Source: Cytobacillus sp. FSL H8-0458
Lineage (GTDB): Bacteria > Bacillota > Bacilli > Bacillales > Cytobacillaceae
Direction of reading: 5' to 3'
Length of the DNA: 64,000 nucleotides
Assembly: GCF_038002165.1 (NCBI RefSeq)
Contig: NZ_JBBOBR010000002.1
Span: 62,001 to 126,000, forward strand
The position numbers and the translations under genes are program-made. Shown here piece by piece: positions 1-8,268 of this stretch; the first letter of the stretch is position 1; every line of letters starts with the position of its first letter. Under the pieces are notes generated by a model that worked only from the letters and a program-made list of their open reading frames with translations, ran no database searches and was not told the origin of the DNA.

Positions 1-629
1 AGGGTTCCATCGCCCATTTCAACGATATAAACATCGAGCGTTTTCTTTCCCCAATTATTATAAACATCATCAACCGTTTCATAATAGAGATCCAATTTAT
101 TCCCCTTAATGGCACCGCCTTTATCTGCTACAACACCATACCCATATTCAGGAATAAACAGGATCGTTCCAATCGGAAAAACATTTAAATCTGCTGCGAC
201 GGTAGAGTATAAGTCCCTTTTAACTTTAACACCTGAGTATGTAATACCAAAGGACGGGTGATCCGGATTTTTTCCCGTCGACTCGTAAAAAGCGGTATAT
301 CCTGTAGCAATTACTTGCTTTTTCTGATACTGCGACCAGTCAATTGATTCTTCCAAGGTCGGCGCCTGTTCAATTGCCACAGCTTCACTCGCAGAAATCT
401 TCGGTTCCAGGCTCACGGCCTGCTTCAAAAACTTAAATGCTACGCCAACCGATTTTAATGTATGTTCAAACTTTGAATTTCCATTTTCGCCAGCTTGTTC
501 AGCATTTTGCTGCAGCTGAATAATTGATCTTGCTTCCACACCGGAAATCGAATGAAAAGTTGTCAATAATGCACCTATAAATAAGGCTGACATTACTGTA
601 CGTTTCATCCATTTTGTAAATTTGCTCAT
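1..629 (-). CDS. yuiC: 3D-domain cell-wall protein, YuiC-like (C-terminus cut by window edge)
   Basis: Reading leftward from an ATG at 629 behind a GGAGG site gives a secreted protein. Its N-terminus is basic then hydrophobic ([19 protein letters not shown]), which looks like a signal peptide. A low-complexity linker follows, then a 3D (Asp-Asp-Asp) domain: [42 protein letters not shown] block and DVYI near the edge. 3D domains of the MltA/YuiC/RpfB group cleave or remodel peptidoglycan. YuiB and YuiA genes lie just upstream, the same neighbourhood as in B. subtilis. Only the last few residues are missing. Family call is firm; substrate is inferred. Confidence 0.85.
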   Translation of the reverse strand, partial: MSKFTKWMKRTVMSALFIGALLTTFHSISGVEARSIIQLQQNAEQAGENGNSKFEHTLKSVGVAFKFLKQAVSLEPKISASEAVAIEQAPTLEESIDWSQYQKKQVIATGYTAFYESTGKNPDHPSFGITYSGVKVKRDLYSTVAADLNVFPIGTILFIPEYGYGVVADKGGAIKGNKLDLYYETVDDVYNNWGKKTLDVYIVEMGDGT

Positions 630-774
630 CTTTTACACTCCTCCCAAAGTTAGTCATTTCCCTTCTTCGATAGAAATATTCATAACTTATGGGAGAGAAA
701 GGCTTCCAGCAGCCGATTTCAGACAGGATAAAACCAGTAATGCCAAAGGCTTGCCCGATTTGATCACACTAATC

Positions 775-810
775 AAAAAAAAAAAAATCCCTGCAGCCGG
801 CAGAGATTTC
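775..810 (-). terminator. Rho-independent terminator between yuiB and yuiC
   Basis: On the minus strand an imperfect stem (AATCTCTGC...GCAGGGATT) is followed by a run of about 13 T. It lies just after the yuiB stop. Confidence 0.6.
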
Positions 811-819
811 ATCATCAAT

Positions 820-1143
820 TTAAAACATCCGATATCCTTTTTTACGGAGCAGTCTAATCGTAATTCCGGCAACAATGGCGCCTGCCATTCCGCTGCTGAG
901 TATAAGTATGTCAGCCAGAGCGAGGCTGGACAATTCAACGCCAAGACTGGAAAACGATGCGCCCGGTTTTTGAAAATACTCAATGAAACGAACTTTATCG
1001 ATGATAAAGATGGCAATAACCGGATAAATAATAGCCATAATCCAAGACATTCTTAACAGCATATTTAATATAAAACCTATCCCAAAAAACAGCACAAAAA
1101 ACAGAAGCATTGAAATAGGCAAAACGAAAATCGTCATTTGCAT
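820..1143 (-). CDS. yuiB: YuiB-family membrane protein
   Basis: This small integral membrane protein of 107 aa has three hydrophobic stretches: residues about 3-28 (IFVLPISMLLFFVLFFG), 33-50 (SWIMAIIYPVIAIFIIDK) and 75-97 (LADILILSSGMAGAIVAG). It ends with a basic tail. I recognise the YuiB family mainly from sequence and from its place between yuiA and yuiC. The family has no established function. ATG at 1143 is chosen because GGGAGG lies 9 nt upstream; a second ATG two codons later is possible. Confidence 0.75.
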   Translation of the reverse strand: MQMTIFVLPISMLLFFVLFFGIGFILNMLLRMSWIMAIIYPVIAIFIIDKVRFIEYFQKPGASFSSLGVELSSLALADILILSSGMAGAIVAGITIRLLRKKGYRMF

Positions 1144-1275
1144 GAACTTGTTTCCTCCCTTAACACATCAATAATTAGTGTACTTTAATGTGGATTGGGG
1201 AGTCAACAGGAAAAGCGGGTGTGTCAGTACACCCGCTAATGAAAAGAAAAACTTCGCAGTCCGCGAAGTTTAAAG

Positions 1276-1475
1276 TTTATCGCAGTCTAACGGGCAGTAA
1301 GACCCCCAGCGGAATTAATGAGGATAAGTGGGGGTCAAACTGCCCGTAAAGGCCCGAAAAGAAGAACAAAGACGTTGCCACATCCTGTGGCAACGTCTTT
1401 GTGACCCACTTCCTGTGGGCCTCAACTAACAATCAGTGGGGGATAAAGCCCCCCACTGATTGAAGTTTCACTTTA
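1276..1475 (-). repeat. Structured interspersed repeat (copy 1, inverted relative to copies at 25.2 kb)
   Basis: The ends are TTTATCGCAGTCTAACGGGC and the reverse of TAAAGTGAAACTTCAATCAG, the same termini as the two tandem units at 25196-25500. Internally it shares GGGGGTCAAACTGCCCGTAAA and the CAGTGGGGG/CCCCCACTG hairpin. It differs by carrying an extra insert with a perfect 17-bp stem and 3-nt loop at 1366-1402, and a CCCAC/GTGGG hairpin at 1404-1421. Its right end overlaps the stop codon of yuiA. It is non-coding and resembles the small palindromic repeats (bcr/MITE-like) scattered in Bacillus genomes. Confidence 0.8.
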
Positions 1476-1598
1476 TTCCTTTTTCTTTCCTGTCCCCCCG
1501 CAGCAGCTGCAGGTTTCAGATCCGCCTAATAGTAATTGAAAATACCCTTTACCTGAACAATACATACACTCTTTGTTTTCATATTTCTTAGCTGTCAT
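1473..1598 (-). CDS. yuiA: YuiA-like small zinc-ribbon-type protein
   Basis: A 41-aa protein starting MTAKKYENKECMYCSGKGYF. It carries two Cys pairs, CMYC and CSCC, in a DnaJ-like CxxCxGxG context (CSGKGYF and CCGGTGKKK), consistent with metal binding. AAAAGGAG lies about 9 nt before the chosen ATG at 1598; an in-frame ATG at 1607 touches the Shine-Dalgarno site and is less likely. The order yuiC-yuiB-yuiA supports the name. The TAA stop coincides with the end of the structured repeat, so the repeat probably inserted right at the gene's 3' end. Function is unknown. Confidence 0.75.
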   Translation of the reverse strand: MTAKKYENKECMYCSGKGYFQLLLGGSETCSCCGGTGKKKE

Positions 1599-1759
1599 TT
1601 CATTCATCTCCTTTTGAATTTACGTAACTGAATTTTCTGATAATATATCAAGAATTTGAATAAATGAAAAGCTCCATATTTCTTGAAAAACTATCGTTGG
1701 AAACGCATACAAGCATTATTTACTTCTGATATCTCGTTCTATCTTTAAATTTCAGAAAA

Positions 1760-2251
1760 TTATAAAAATAGGTTATATGCTGTATAGCCGAAAGTATCCC
1801 CTGGATTAATGCCGTTAATTAAAGGTTTGATAGACGAATCCGAAGAATTCAATATGTATTTTAAAAGAACTGATGCATTCGGATCATTTGCAAGCTCTAC
1901 CGGGTTGCGAAACTGCACATCAAAAAGTTCGCTTTCCTGAACTTTTAATGATTGTTCAGGCTCAGCTTCAAGCAAAAACAAGATCATATTATCACTGACT
2001 TCTCCTCTTATGACACCTGTACGCAATCCAAGCAGGCCTTTGACAGTACATTTTATTCCGGTTTCCTCTTCTACTTCCCGCACTGCAGCTTCATCAGCCG
2101 TTTCACCTGGTTCTACAAACCCTGCCGGCAAAGACCATTTGTCTTTAAGGCCTCCGTATTTCTTTTTTACGACAAGCCAATTGCCTTCAGGAGAAATAAC
2201 AAGCCCGGAAACCGCAAGCCACACTTTTCCCCTTTTATGTTCGACTCCCAT
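1760..2251 (-). CDS. NUDIX hydrolase
   Basis: A 163-aa cytoplasmic NUDIX-fold protein. The NUDIX box is intact at about residues 47-69 (GFVEPGETADEAAVREVEEE followed by TGI), giving the metal-binding GX5EX7REUXEEXGU pattern. The family hydrolyses nucleoside diphosphates linked to another moiety; which one cannot be told here. The start is set at ATG 2251, a few bases after a GGGGG Shine-Dalgarno tract. A longer reading from 2296 would place that tract inside the gene. It reads in the same direction as yumB downstream of it in coordinates but is separated from it by its own hairpin. Confidence 0.85.
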   Translation of the reverse strand: MGVEHKRGKVWLAVSGLVISPEGNWLVVKKKYGGLKDKWSLPAGFVEPGETADEAAVREVEEETGIKCTVKGLLGLRTGVIRGEVSDNMILFLLEAEPEQSLKVQESELFDVQFRNPVELANDPNASVLLKYILNSSDSSIKPLINGINPGDTFGYTAYNLFL

Positions 2252-2296
2252 TCTAAAACCCCCTTTTACGTATTCTATCACGAGAAAAGGCACCAT

Positions 2297-2335
2297 TAAA
2301 AAAAGGGACAGACTTTAGAGTCCATCCCTTATATA
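2297..2335 (-). terminator. Terminator after yumB
   Basis: On the minus strand AGGGATGGACT...AGTCTGTCCCT forms an imperfect hairpin followed by seven T, 20-55 nt past the yumB stop. Confidence 0.6.
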
Positions 2336-2353
2336 TAAATGATAGCTGATTGA

Positions 2354-3571
2354 TTAAAGAACGTTGAATTTACCTTTTTTCAATACAAGAGATGGTCCGC
2401 CAACCATGTAAAGAGCACGGTTATCGATCATCTTCTTCATGAATGAAGCTTTAGTCCCGACCATTTTCTTTCCGAATGCCACACCGATGGCATCGTGTTC
2501 GCCCAGAGAACATACAGTACCTTTAATATCCGGTGTAAACGTTTCAAGCTCAGTTTTATTGCGGATTAAAGCTGTAATGTTTCTTGCACATACTTCACCC
2601 TGCTGCATAGCAATTTGTGCAGTAGGAGGGTATGGACGGTTAATTTCTTCATTGATGATTAATGAGCAGTCTCCGATGATAAACATATTATCATGGCCAG
2701 GAGCGCGCAAATCAGGCTGAACTTTTACACGGCCGCGCATTGCTTCAATGCCGGAATTTTCAATAATAGAATTTCCGCGTACACCTGCAGCCCAGACAAC
2801 TGTTGCAGCTTTGATTTCTTCTACTTCATCTTCGCCCTTGCCAACGATGATGCCTTCAGGGGTAGCTTCTTTAATTGCTGTTCCGATCATGAATTGTACG
2901 CCTTTTTTCTCCAAGTGAGATACAGCGTAATTAACAAGCTCAGGATCAAAGCCTGGAAGAACCATTGGAGCTGCTTCCACACAAATGATTTTGACTTTAT
3001 GGTAGTCTACATCGTACTCTTTGCATAGCTCAGGAACACGGTTTGCCAATTCTCCAAGGAATTCAATCCCAGTGAAGCCTGCACCGCCGACAACAATTGT
3101 CAGGCGCTCGTCTTTTTTCTCGGCTTCTGTATTATAAGTAGCAAATTGATATTCAATATGCTCGCGGATCTGACGTGCAGCATTTACATTGACAATCGAA
3201 AATGCATGTTCCTTAAGTCCTTTGATGCCGAATGTTTCCGGCTCGGCTCCAAGTGAAACAACCAGATAATCATAGTCAATTTCGCCGTTTTCCAAAATGA
3301 CTTTCTTTTCTTCTGCTTTAATTTCAAGAGCAGTGCCCTGTACAAATTCAACTTTGTTGCGGTCAATAACATCTTTTATTTCATAGCGTACACGATCATG
3401 ATGAAGAGTTCCGGCTGATGCCTCGTGCAGCCATGTTGTTTCATAATGGTAGTCATTCTTATTCACTAAAACGATTTCCGCTTCGTTTGTTCCTACAGAT
3501 TTCTGCAAACGGGTTGCAACCATCAAACCGCCGTAGCCTCCACCGAGGATTACAATCTTTGGCTTTCTCAA
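2354..3571 (-). CDS. yumB: Type II NADH dehydrogenase-like flavoprotein YumB
   Basis: A 405-aa NDH-2/pyridine nucleotide-disulfide oxidoreductase. An FAD-binding GxGxxG motif opens the protein ([20 protein letters not shown]). A second dinucleotide motif near residue 160 ([20 protein letters not shown]) binds NAD(P)H, and FIIGDCS near residue 295 is the second FAD contact. Family members pass electrons from NADH to quinone at the inner face of the membrane. Start: a TTG at 3571 is placed after an AAGGTGG site; GTG at 3580 or 3586 is possible. It diverges from yumC over a 380-bp AT-rich region that holds a Rex-like palindrome. Confidence 0.85.
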   Translation of the reverse strand: MRKPKIVILGGGYGGLMVATRLQKSVGTNEAEIVLVNKNDYHYETTWLHEASAGTLHHDRVRYEIKDVIDRNKVEFVQGTALEIKAEEKKVILENGEIDYDYLVVSLGAEPETFGIKGLKEHAFSIVNVNAARQIREHIEYQFATYNTEAEKKDERLTIVVGGAGFTGIEFLGELANRVPELCKEYDVDYHKVKIICVEAAPMVLPGFDPELVNYAVSHLEKKGVQFMIGTAIKEATPEGIIVGKGEDEVEEIKAATVVWAAGVRGNSIIENSGIEAMRGRVKVQPDLRAPGHDNMFIIGDCSLIINEEINRPYPPTAQIAMQQGEVCARNITALIRNKTELETFTPDIKGTVCSLGEHDAIGVAFGKKMVGTKASFMKKMIDNRALYMVGGPSLVLKKGKFNVL

Positions 3572-3662
3572 GTGTATCACTTCCACCTTTTTTAAGTATT
3601 TTCTAATGTTTTCTTATCTTCCGCTGCTTTATATTTTTTATAGCAAAAAACATAAAAAAACT

Positions 3663-3680
3663 TTGTGATTTTATTCACGA
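3663..3680. promoter_or_regulatory. Rex/FNR-like operator in the yumB-yumC intergenic region
   Basis: TTGTGATTTTATTCACGA is an 18-bp near-palindrome. It matches the redox-sensing Rex consensus TTGTGAAWWWWTTCACAA except at two positions, and also the TGTGA-N6-TCACA form used by CRP/FNR proteins. It lies about 92 nt before the yumB start. The rest of the 3587-3954 gap is very AT-rich with no further clear site. Confidence 0.45.
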
Positions 3681-3954
3681 AACAATACAAAAAAACTCAA
3701 AAAAATTGTCATAAAATATTAACATTATTCCTCCATTAATCTTATTCTACTTCATATAGTTTTTCAACCCTAAAAAAAAAGACGAAAAACTTAAAAATTT
3801 TAGGAAAAATTAAAAAAATATACGTATTTTTATTCCATGTATTCCGCTTGAAATCTTCCAATTATTCATAATATTTACCTCTGTTCGTGAGGTTTCAAAC
3901 GATTTATGTTAAAATAAAGAGTGGAATTTCAATACATACGTGGGGGGATATTGC

Positions 3955-4953
3955 ATGAAAGAAGATCAAAAAGTGTATGACATAACCATCATTGGCGGGG
4001 GGCCAACTGGTTTATTCACTGCTTTCTACGGGGGCATGAGACAAGCATCAGTAAAAATTATTGAAAGCTTGCCGCAGCTTGGGGGACAGTTATCTGCTCT
4101 TTATCCTGAAAAATACATATATGATGTTGCCGGCTTCCCGAAAGTCCGCGCCCAGGAATTAATTGATAACCTTAAGGAACAAATGGCTAAATTCGAGCCG
4201 ACTGTATCACTTGAACAATCTGTTGAAAAGTTAGAAAAGCAAGCTGATGGAACATTTAAGCTTACAACCAATAAAGAAGTGCATTATTCAAAAACCATCA
4301 TTATCACTGCCGGCAATGGCGCTTTCCAGCCTCGCCGTCTTGAACTTGAGAGTGCAGTTCAATACGAAGGCAAAAATCTTCATTACTTTATTGATGATTT
4401 AAATCAATTCGCAGGCAAAAAAGTAGTTGTTTTCGGTGGAGGGGATTCTGCAGTGGACTGGGCATTGATGCTTGAGCCTATCGCTGAGAAAGTGACGATT
4501 GTTCATCGCCGCGATAAATTCCGCGCGCATGAGCACAGTGTAGAAAATCTGCAGAACTCTAAAGTTGAAATTAAAACACCTTATGTTCCTGCTGAGCTTA
4601 TTGGTGACAGTGAAGGAATCAGCCAAGTCGTACTTGAAGGTGTCACTTCAAAGGAGAAAGAGGTATTTGATGTTGATGCTGTAATCGTTAACTACGGATT
4701 CGTTTCCTCCCTTGGCCCAATTAAGGAATGGGGTCTTGATATCGAAAAGAACTCCATCGTTGTTAACTCCAGAATGGAAACTAACATCGAAGGCATCTAT
4801 GCGGCCGGCGATATCTGCACATACGACGGAAAAGTCAAGCTTATTGCCTGCGGTTTCGGTGAAGCGCCAACTGCCGTCAATCACGCAAAATCCTACATTG
4901 ATCCAAAGGCGAAAGTACAGCCAATGCACAGCTCTTCCATGTTTGGCAAATAA
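3955..4953 (+). CDS. yumC: Ferredoxin-NADP reductase, YumC type
   Basis: A 332-aa thioredoxin-reductase-like flavoprotein that transfers electrons between NADPH and ferredoxin or flavodoxin. It lacks the redox-active CxxC of thioredoxin reductase, as expected for this FNR class. The FAD motif is [17 protein letters not shown] (residues 11-27), the NADP motif is [15 protein letters not shown] (about 158-172), and [18 protein letters not shown] near residue 280 is the second FAD contact. ATG 3955 follows a GGGGGG site by 6 nt. It is essential in B. subtilis, where it reduces ferredoxin for several pathways. Confidence 0.9.
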   Translation: MKEDQKVYDITIIGGGPTGLFTAFYGGMRQASVKIIESLPQLGGQLSALYPEKYIYDVAGFPKVRAQELIDNLKEQMAKFEPTVSLEQSVEKLEKQADGTFKLTTNKEVHYSKTIIITAGNGAFQPRRLELESAVQYEGKNLHYFIDDLNQFAGKKVVVFGGGDSAVDWALMLEPIAEKVTIVHRRDKFRAHEHSVENLQNSKVEIKTPYVPAELIGDSEGISQVVLEGVTSKEKEVFDVDAVIVNYGFVSSLGPIKEWGLDIEKNSIVVNSRMETNIEGIYAAGDICTYDGKVKLIACGFGEAPTAVNHAKSYIDPKAKVQPMHSSSMFGK

Positions 4954-4960
4954 GATAAGA

Positions 4961-4993
4961 AAAGGACGGCCCGTTCGGACCGTCCTTTTTTTA
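4961..4993. terminator. Bidirectional terminator between yumC and yutM
   Basis: AAAGGACGG...CCGTCCTTTTTTT serves yumC on the plus strand and, read in reverse, the convergent yutM gene. Confidence 0.85.
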
Positions 4994-5007
4994 TGCGCTA
5001 TGTTATT

Positions 5008-5370
5008 TTAGCACTCTTCCGGTGTACCTGTATTTGCAGCGGTACGGAAAGAGGATCCGCAGCCGCAGTTTGCAATGGCATTGGGATTGTCGATTGTGAA
5101 TCCGCCGCCCATCATAGATTGTTTATAATCAATTTTTGTGCCATTTAAGATAGGTGCGTCTTCCTTGCTGACAAGAACCTGAATTCCATAGTGCTCTGAC
5201 TGGATATCATCTTCCTCGGCTTCGTGTGCAAACCCCATTCCATAGGAAAGCCCGCTGCACCCGCCTCCTTTAACGGCTACACGCAAGAATGCATCTTCTT
5301 CCTCATTTTGTTTCATCATTTCTTTTATATGCAAAGCTGCTGCTTCTGTTATATCCACAACTTTTTCCAT
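5008..5370 (-). CDS. yutM: IscA/HesB-type iron-sulfur carrier YutM
   Basis: A 120-aa A-type carrier for Fe-S cluster assembly. The three expected cysteines are present: one in GGCSGLSYGM (about residue 40) and two in NCGCGSSF near the C-terminus. The start at 5370 is preceded by GGAGGG at 6 nt; the upstream in-frame codons at 5388 would contain that site. It presumably works with SufU, SufBCD and YutI encoded elsewhere in this window. Confidence 0.9.
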   Translation of the reverse strand: MEKVVDITEAAALHIKEMMKQNEEEDAFLRVAVKGGGCSGLSYGMGFAHEAEEDDIQSEHYGIQVLVSKEDAPILNGTKIDYKQSMMGGGFTIDNPNAIANCGCGSSFRTAANTGTPEEC

Positions 5371-5523
5371 GTTATTCCCTCCTGTCATGTAAGGATACTT
5401 CTATAATCATAGTATATACAGTAAAAGGTATGTGCTCAACTTAAGAGGCTTTTACTTTTTCTAATTTTTTCTGAGACAGCCCACGCGATAGTTCTTTGTA
5501 CTCATAAAACACACCGGTTGTGG

Positions 5524-5529
5524 TATAAT
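5524..5529 (+). promoter_or_regulatory. Extended -10 element for the DUF2225 gene
   Basis: TGGTATAAT is a perfect -10 hexamer with a TGN extension, 34 nt before the start codon. No well spaced -35 is visible. Confidence 0.5.
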
Positions 5530-5562
5530 GGTCATAATTATTTTCCTCGGAGGTGGCATTCT

Positions 5563-6258
5563 ATGCAGCAATTAAAGCCTACTTATGATAAAAAATGCGT
5601 ATGCAGAGTCTGCAAACAGAGTTTCACCACTAAAAAACTCCGCTCCAGATTTGTAAAAGCAGCTGATTATGACAGTGATTTCTGCCCTAATTATTCTGAT
5701 GAAAGCATGAACCCTCTTTTCTATCATATTAATACATGCCCGCATTGCGGCTACTCAGAATCGGAAGATTTTTCTCCCTATTTCCCGCCGGGAGCACTTG
5801 ATATGATCCATTCTAAAGTTGCAAGTGCCTGGATTCCCCAGGATTATTGCCAGGATCGATCCATCATTGGGGCAGTCAACACCTATAAGCTGGCTATATA
5901 TTGCGGAACTTTAAAAAGGGAGAAGCATATTATTATGGCTGGTTTACATGTCAGACTCGCCTGGCTTTACAGGGGTATGAAGAATGATGATCAGGAACAG
6001 CGCTTTTTGAAGTTTTCTCTAAAGGAATATGTGGAGTCTTATATGTCAGATGATTTTAAAGGGTCATCTATTTCTGAAACGAGGATTTTTTATCTGATTG
6101 GGGAGTTATCCCGAAGAACACATCAGTCTGAACAGGCTGTAAAATATTTTTCAAAAGTAATTGAACTGCAAAGCCGCTCCACTGAGCCAAAATTAATTGA
6201 AATGGCCAGAGAACGCTGGTATGAAATGAGACAGGAACAAAAAACTGCCGCTAATTAA
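5563..6258 (+). CDS. DUF2225 protein (zinc-ribbon plus TPR-like helices)
   Basis: A 231-aa cytoplasmic protein. The N-terminus has two CxxC knuckles, CRVC (residues about 12-15) and CPHC (about 59-62), for a likely zinc ribbon. The C-terminal half is helical with a TPR-like stretch (YLIGELSRRTHQSEQAVKYF). I recognise it as DUF2225, which has no established function. ATG 5563 follows GGAGGTGG. It is the last backbone gene before the island: a repeat shared with the island's far end begins 37 bp after its stop. Confidence 0.8.
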   Translation: MQQLKPTYDKKCVCRVCKQSFTTKKLRSRFVKAADYDSDFCPNYSDESMNPLFYHINTCPHCGYSESEDFSPYFPPGALDMIHSKVASAWIPQDYCQDRSIIGAVNTYKLAIYCGTLKREKHIIMAGLHVRLAWLYRGMKNDDQEQRFLKFSLKEYVESYMSDDFKGSSISETRIFYLIGELSRRTHQSEQAVKYFSKVIELQSRSTEPKLIEMARERWYEMRQEQKTAAN

Positions 6259-6294
6259 GGAATGAGAAGAGGTACGAAATTTTATCGCTCCCAG

Positions 6295-6389
6295 CTTGTT
6301 GAGAAAGGGGTTTTCTCAACAAAGTTTTCCTTAAAATGAAATATACCAAAGGAAGATTGCTTTCCTGGTTTAAAAAAGATCGCCATGCA
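6295..6389. repeat. Left flanking repeat of the island (IS-end-like)
   Basis: About 95 bp align at roughly 88-90% by eye, with a few indels, to 22736-22836 in the same orientation. Both begin with a stem-loop, TTGTTGAGAAA...TTTCTCAACAA (6296-6306 and 6312-6322 here), and both end in GATCGCCATGCA. The right copy runs straight into an IS1182-type transposase C-terminus, so this copy is probably the end of a second, otherwise lost, IS element. The alternative is an attachment-site duplication. Confidence 0.7.
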
Positions 6390-6515
6390 ACTAATTTAGC
6401 GGAGCAAACCAGCGGTGACATCCCTTTAATCATGAATCAGTTAGGCCACAGTCAATCTGATATTTCTCTTTTGTATATAAACACAACAAGGGAAAAACAA
6501 AGGTTAGTTGGATAA
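6381..6515 (+). pseudogene. Tyrosine recombinase (phage-type integrase), C-terminal remnant
   Basis: The frame encodes RHATNLAEQTSGDIPLIM, then NQLGHSQSDISLLYINTTRE and a short tail to TAA at 6513-6515. It matches the end of a tyrosine recombinase: an RH-type box, the LGH motif and the candidate catalytic Tyr nine residues after the LGH His. The catalytic Arg region and everything upstream are missing and the frame runs back into the IS-like repeat, so this is a truncated relic. Its position at the island edge suggests an integrase once moved part of this DNA. Confidence 0.6.
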
Positions 6516-6600
6516 GCGAAGAAAGAACAAATAAACATCCATTTTTGGAGTTAAATAATGTAAAAAGCTGGCCTAACGATGGAGATATTCCTACTAGTAT

Positions 6601-6646
6601 GAAAAAAACCTCATGAAATACAAAATGTATTTATGAGGCTTTTTTC
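6601..6646 (-). terminator. Terminator after the SRPBCC gene
   Basis: CCTCAT...ATGAGG with an inner AAATACA/TGTATTT stem, flanked by A and T tracts on both sides. It lies 11 nt past the SRPBCC stop and can act in both directions. Confidence 0.75.
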
Positions 6647-6656
6647 TTTTTTAAAA

Positions 6657-7145
6657 TTACTCTGGTTGGCAGCAGAGTTCACCTTCACCTTTTTCAAGAG
6701 AAGATTTTAAGCTGCTTAGGACACCGGACCAGGCCATCTCATGCCACTTATATGCTTGATCCCACTCTTCTCCATTTTTCCACCCAGTGTGATCTACTTT
6801 TACTTCTGTTGTATTTTCATCAATCTCTTTGAAGCTTACTTGTACCAATGTCAATTCACCTTTATTCATAAGTTCATCGAATTGATCAGGACCCTTCCAT
6901 TGAAAGTTTAATTCTTGTTGAGGAATGAGCTTCTCAATTTTACAGCCTTTTGTACACATTCCAGTAGTGTTACCTGGTTCAAAGTAAAGTTCAAACGCTC
7001 CGCCTTCTTTAGGTTCTACGATTGCATCACTGGCAAACCACTTAGAAACACGATCTGAAATAGTCCAGGCATGCCAAACTAAAGATAATGGCGCATTAAT
7101 TACAACATCTTTTGATAGAACCTTATTTTGAGATGTAGTAGACAA
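6657..7145 (-). CDS. SRPBCC/AHSA1-type START-fold protein
   Basis: A 162-aa protein with the AHSA1 pattern: VVINAPLSLVWHAWTISDRV then SKWFAS near the N-terminus, and a C-terminal helix WHEMAWSGVLSSLKSSLE. It ends in CCQPE. The start is TTG at 7145, about 8 nt after AGGAGGG. SRPBCC folds bind hydrophobic ligands and are common in Bacillus, so this may be a housekeeping protein. However, CalC, the self-sacrificing calicheamicin resistance protein of the enediyne producer Micromonospora, has this fold, and this gene lies inside the island with an enediyne-type PKS. A resistance role is a hypothesis only. Confidence 0.8.
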   Translation of the reverse strand: MSTTSQNKVLSKDVVINAPLSLVWHAWTISDRVSKWFASDAIVEPKEGGAFELYFEPGNTTGMCTKGCKIEKLIPQQELNFQWKGPDQFDELMNKGELTLVQVSFKEIDENTTEVKVDHTGWKNGEEWDQAYKWHEMAWSGVLSSLKSSLEKGEGELCCQPE

Positions 7146-7256
7146 AAAAATCCCTCCTAATGGTAGAATAACACTAACTTATTTTACCATTTCGGGAGGG
7201 AGGTTGGTATATAGAATTTTTAGAATTTTACAAAAGGTACTTTTTTACTATGATCA

Positions 7257-8210
7257 TCAATGTTGGTGATTATGCTGATTTCCTGATTCTTTTTCTTCTT
7301 CGGAATGGCCTTTACAGAAGTCTCCAATGTGTGTCTTTACCTTTTTTAAATAGGCAACCGGTTCGCCATCCGGATCTTCCACATTAAACAATGGAATTCT
7401 GACATCACCTGTGCCGCCTCCCTGTCCAACTGGAGGGACATGAGTAATTGTATGCTTTAATTCGATAGGCTCTTTATTGAACGCGGTTAATCCCAAATCC
7501 GGCAGATTAAACTTTGCAAAGTTATTCATTTCACACAGTTTTGCTCCGCCTGTTGGAATTTCTGTAAAAGCTGTCCCCTTCTGTACCCTTCCTTGGGACT
7601 GCTGAAATTCATTATTTGTAGAAACTTCAACTCTGCCAAGTCTTTCACTAACTCCTTTTACATCTAATTTTTTCATTTTGATGTCGATTTCTGCTTCATT
7701 CCAATCGGAAGAAGTTGGATGCTGCCTTTCAATCTGATAAGTTCCTTTCAGCTCAATCGTTTCTTCTCCTACACCTGGAACCTCGATTGTATCCCATGCC
7801 ATAAATTCCAGAAGATCTTCACCGCCAACTGGCATACTGAATGGCTTTAATTCCGAAATGTTTTTCGCTGAAGAGCAGCAGCCTTCTGGAGCACCATTAT
7901 TACTTTTAATTTGCTGTAAATCAACTCCGGAGATATCTGCAAGAGACTGTACAAAATCATCCCAGCCTACTACAGGTTCAACATTTGGATGTTCTCCTGT
8001 AACAATACACCAAGGAACAACTTTTTTAATTAGATCCTGAGGATTCTCTGTATCAATTACAAGTGTCGCTGCTCTATTTCCAGCGTTAACATACCCTACT
8101 TCAACATCTTTAGTGAATTCTACAAGCGAAGTAATGAGCTGAGTGGCTTCTTGAGAATTAAGTGTGTGACCAACAAAAGGAGTCATTGTTAAGTGAAGAG
8201 TGTATTTCAT
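7257..8210 (-). CDS. Uncharacterised two-part protein with CC motif and His-rich tail
   Basis: A 317-aa protein I do not firmly recognise. Residues 1-100 look like an alpha/beta domain (MKYTLHLTMTPFVGHTL; GYVNAGNRAATLVIDTE). A linker with adjacent cysteines follows (GAPEGCCSSAK, residues 106-116). Residues about 120-300 are beta-rich (DTIEVPGVGEETIELKGTY; LPDLGLTAFNKEPIELKHT; PPVGQGGGTGDVRIPLFNV). That part recalls DUF6073-type proteins from memory, unverified. The tail is HSEEEKESGNQHNHQH, a possible metal-binding end. No signal peptide or membrane segment. ATG 8210 follows GGAGG. It sits 59 bp downstream of the AraC gene on the same strand. Confidence 0.7.
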   Translation of the reverse strand: MKYTLHLTMTPFVGHTLNSQEATQLITSLVEFTKDVEVGYVNAGNRAATLVIDTENPQDLIKKVVPWCIVTGEHPNVEPVVGWDDFVQSLADISGVDLQQIKSNNGAPEGCCSSAKNISELKPFSMPVGGEDLLEFMAWDTIEVPGVGEETIELKGTYQIERQHPTSSDWNEAEIDIKMKKLDVKGVSERLGRVEVSTNNEFQQSQGRVQKGTAFTEIPTGGAKLCEMNNFAKFNLPDLGLTAFNKEPIELKHTITHVPPVGQGGGTGDVRIPLFNVEDPDGEPVAYLKKVKTHIGDFCKGHSEEEKESGNQHNHQH

Positions 8211-8268
8211 TTTTCATTCCTCCAAGTAAAAATTTTTGTACCAATCGCGATTTGGTACTTTAAGTTTA

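Noticed and set aside
6336..6380. Upstream part of the integrase-relic frame (MKYTKGRLLSW...) as a genuine small protein start
   Set aside because: This stretch is the flanking repeat itself and the same bases occur non-coding at the right end of the island.
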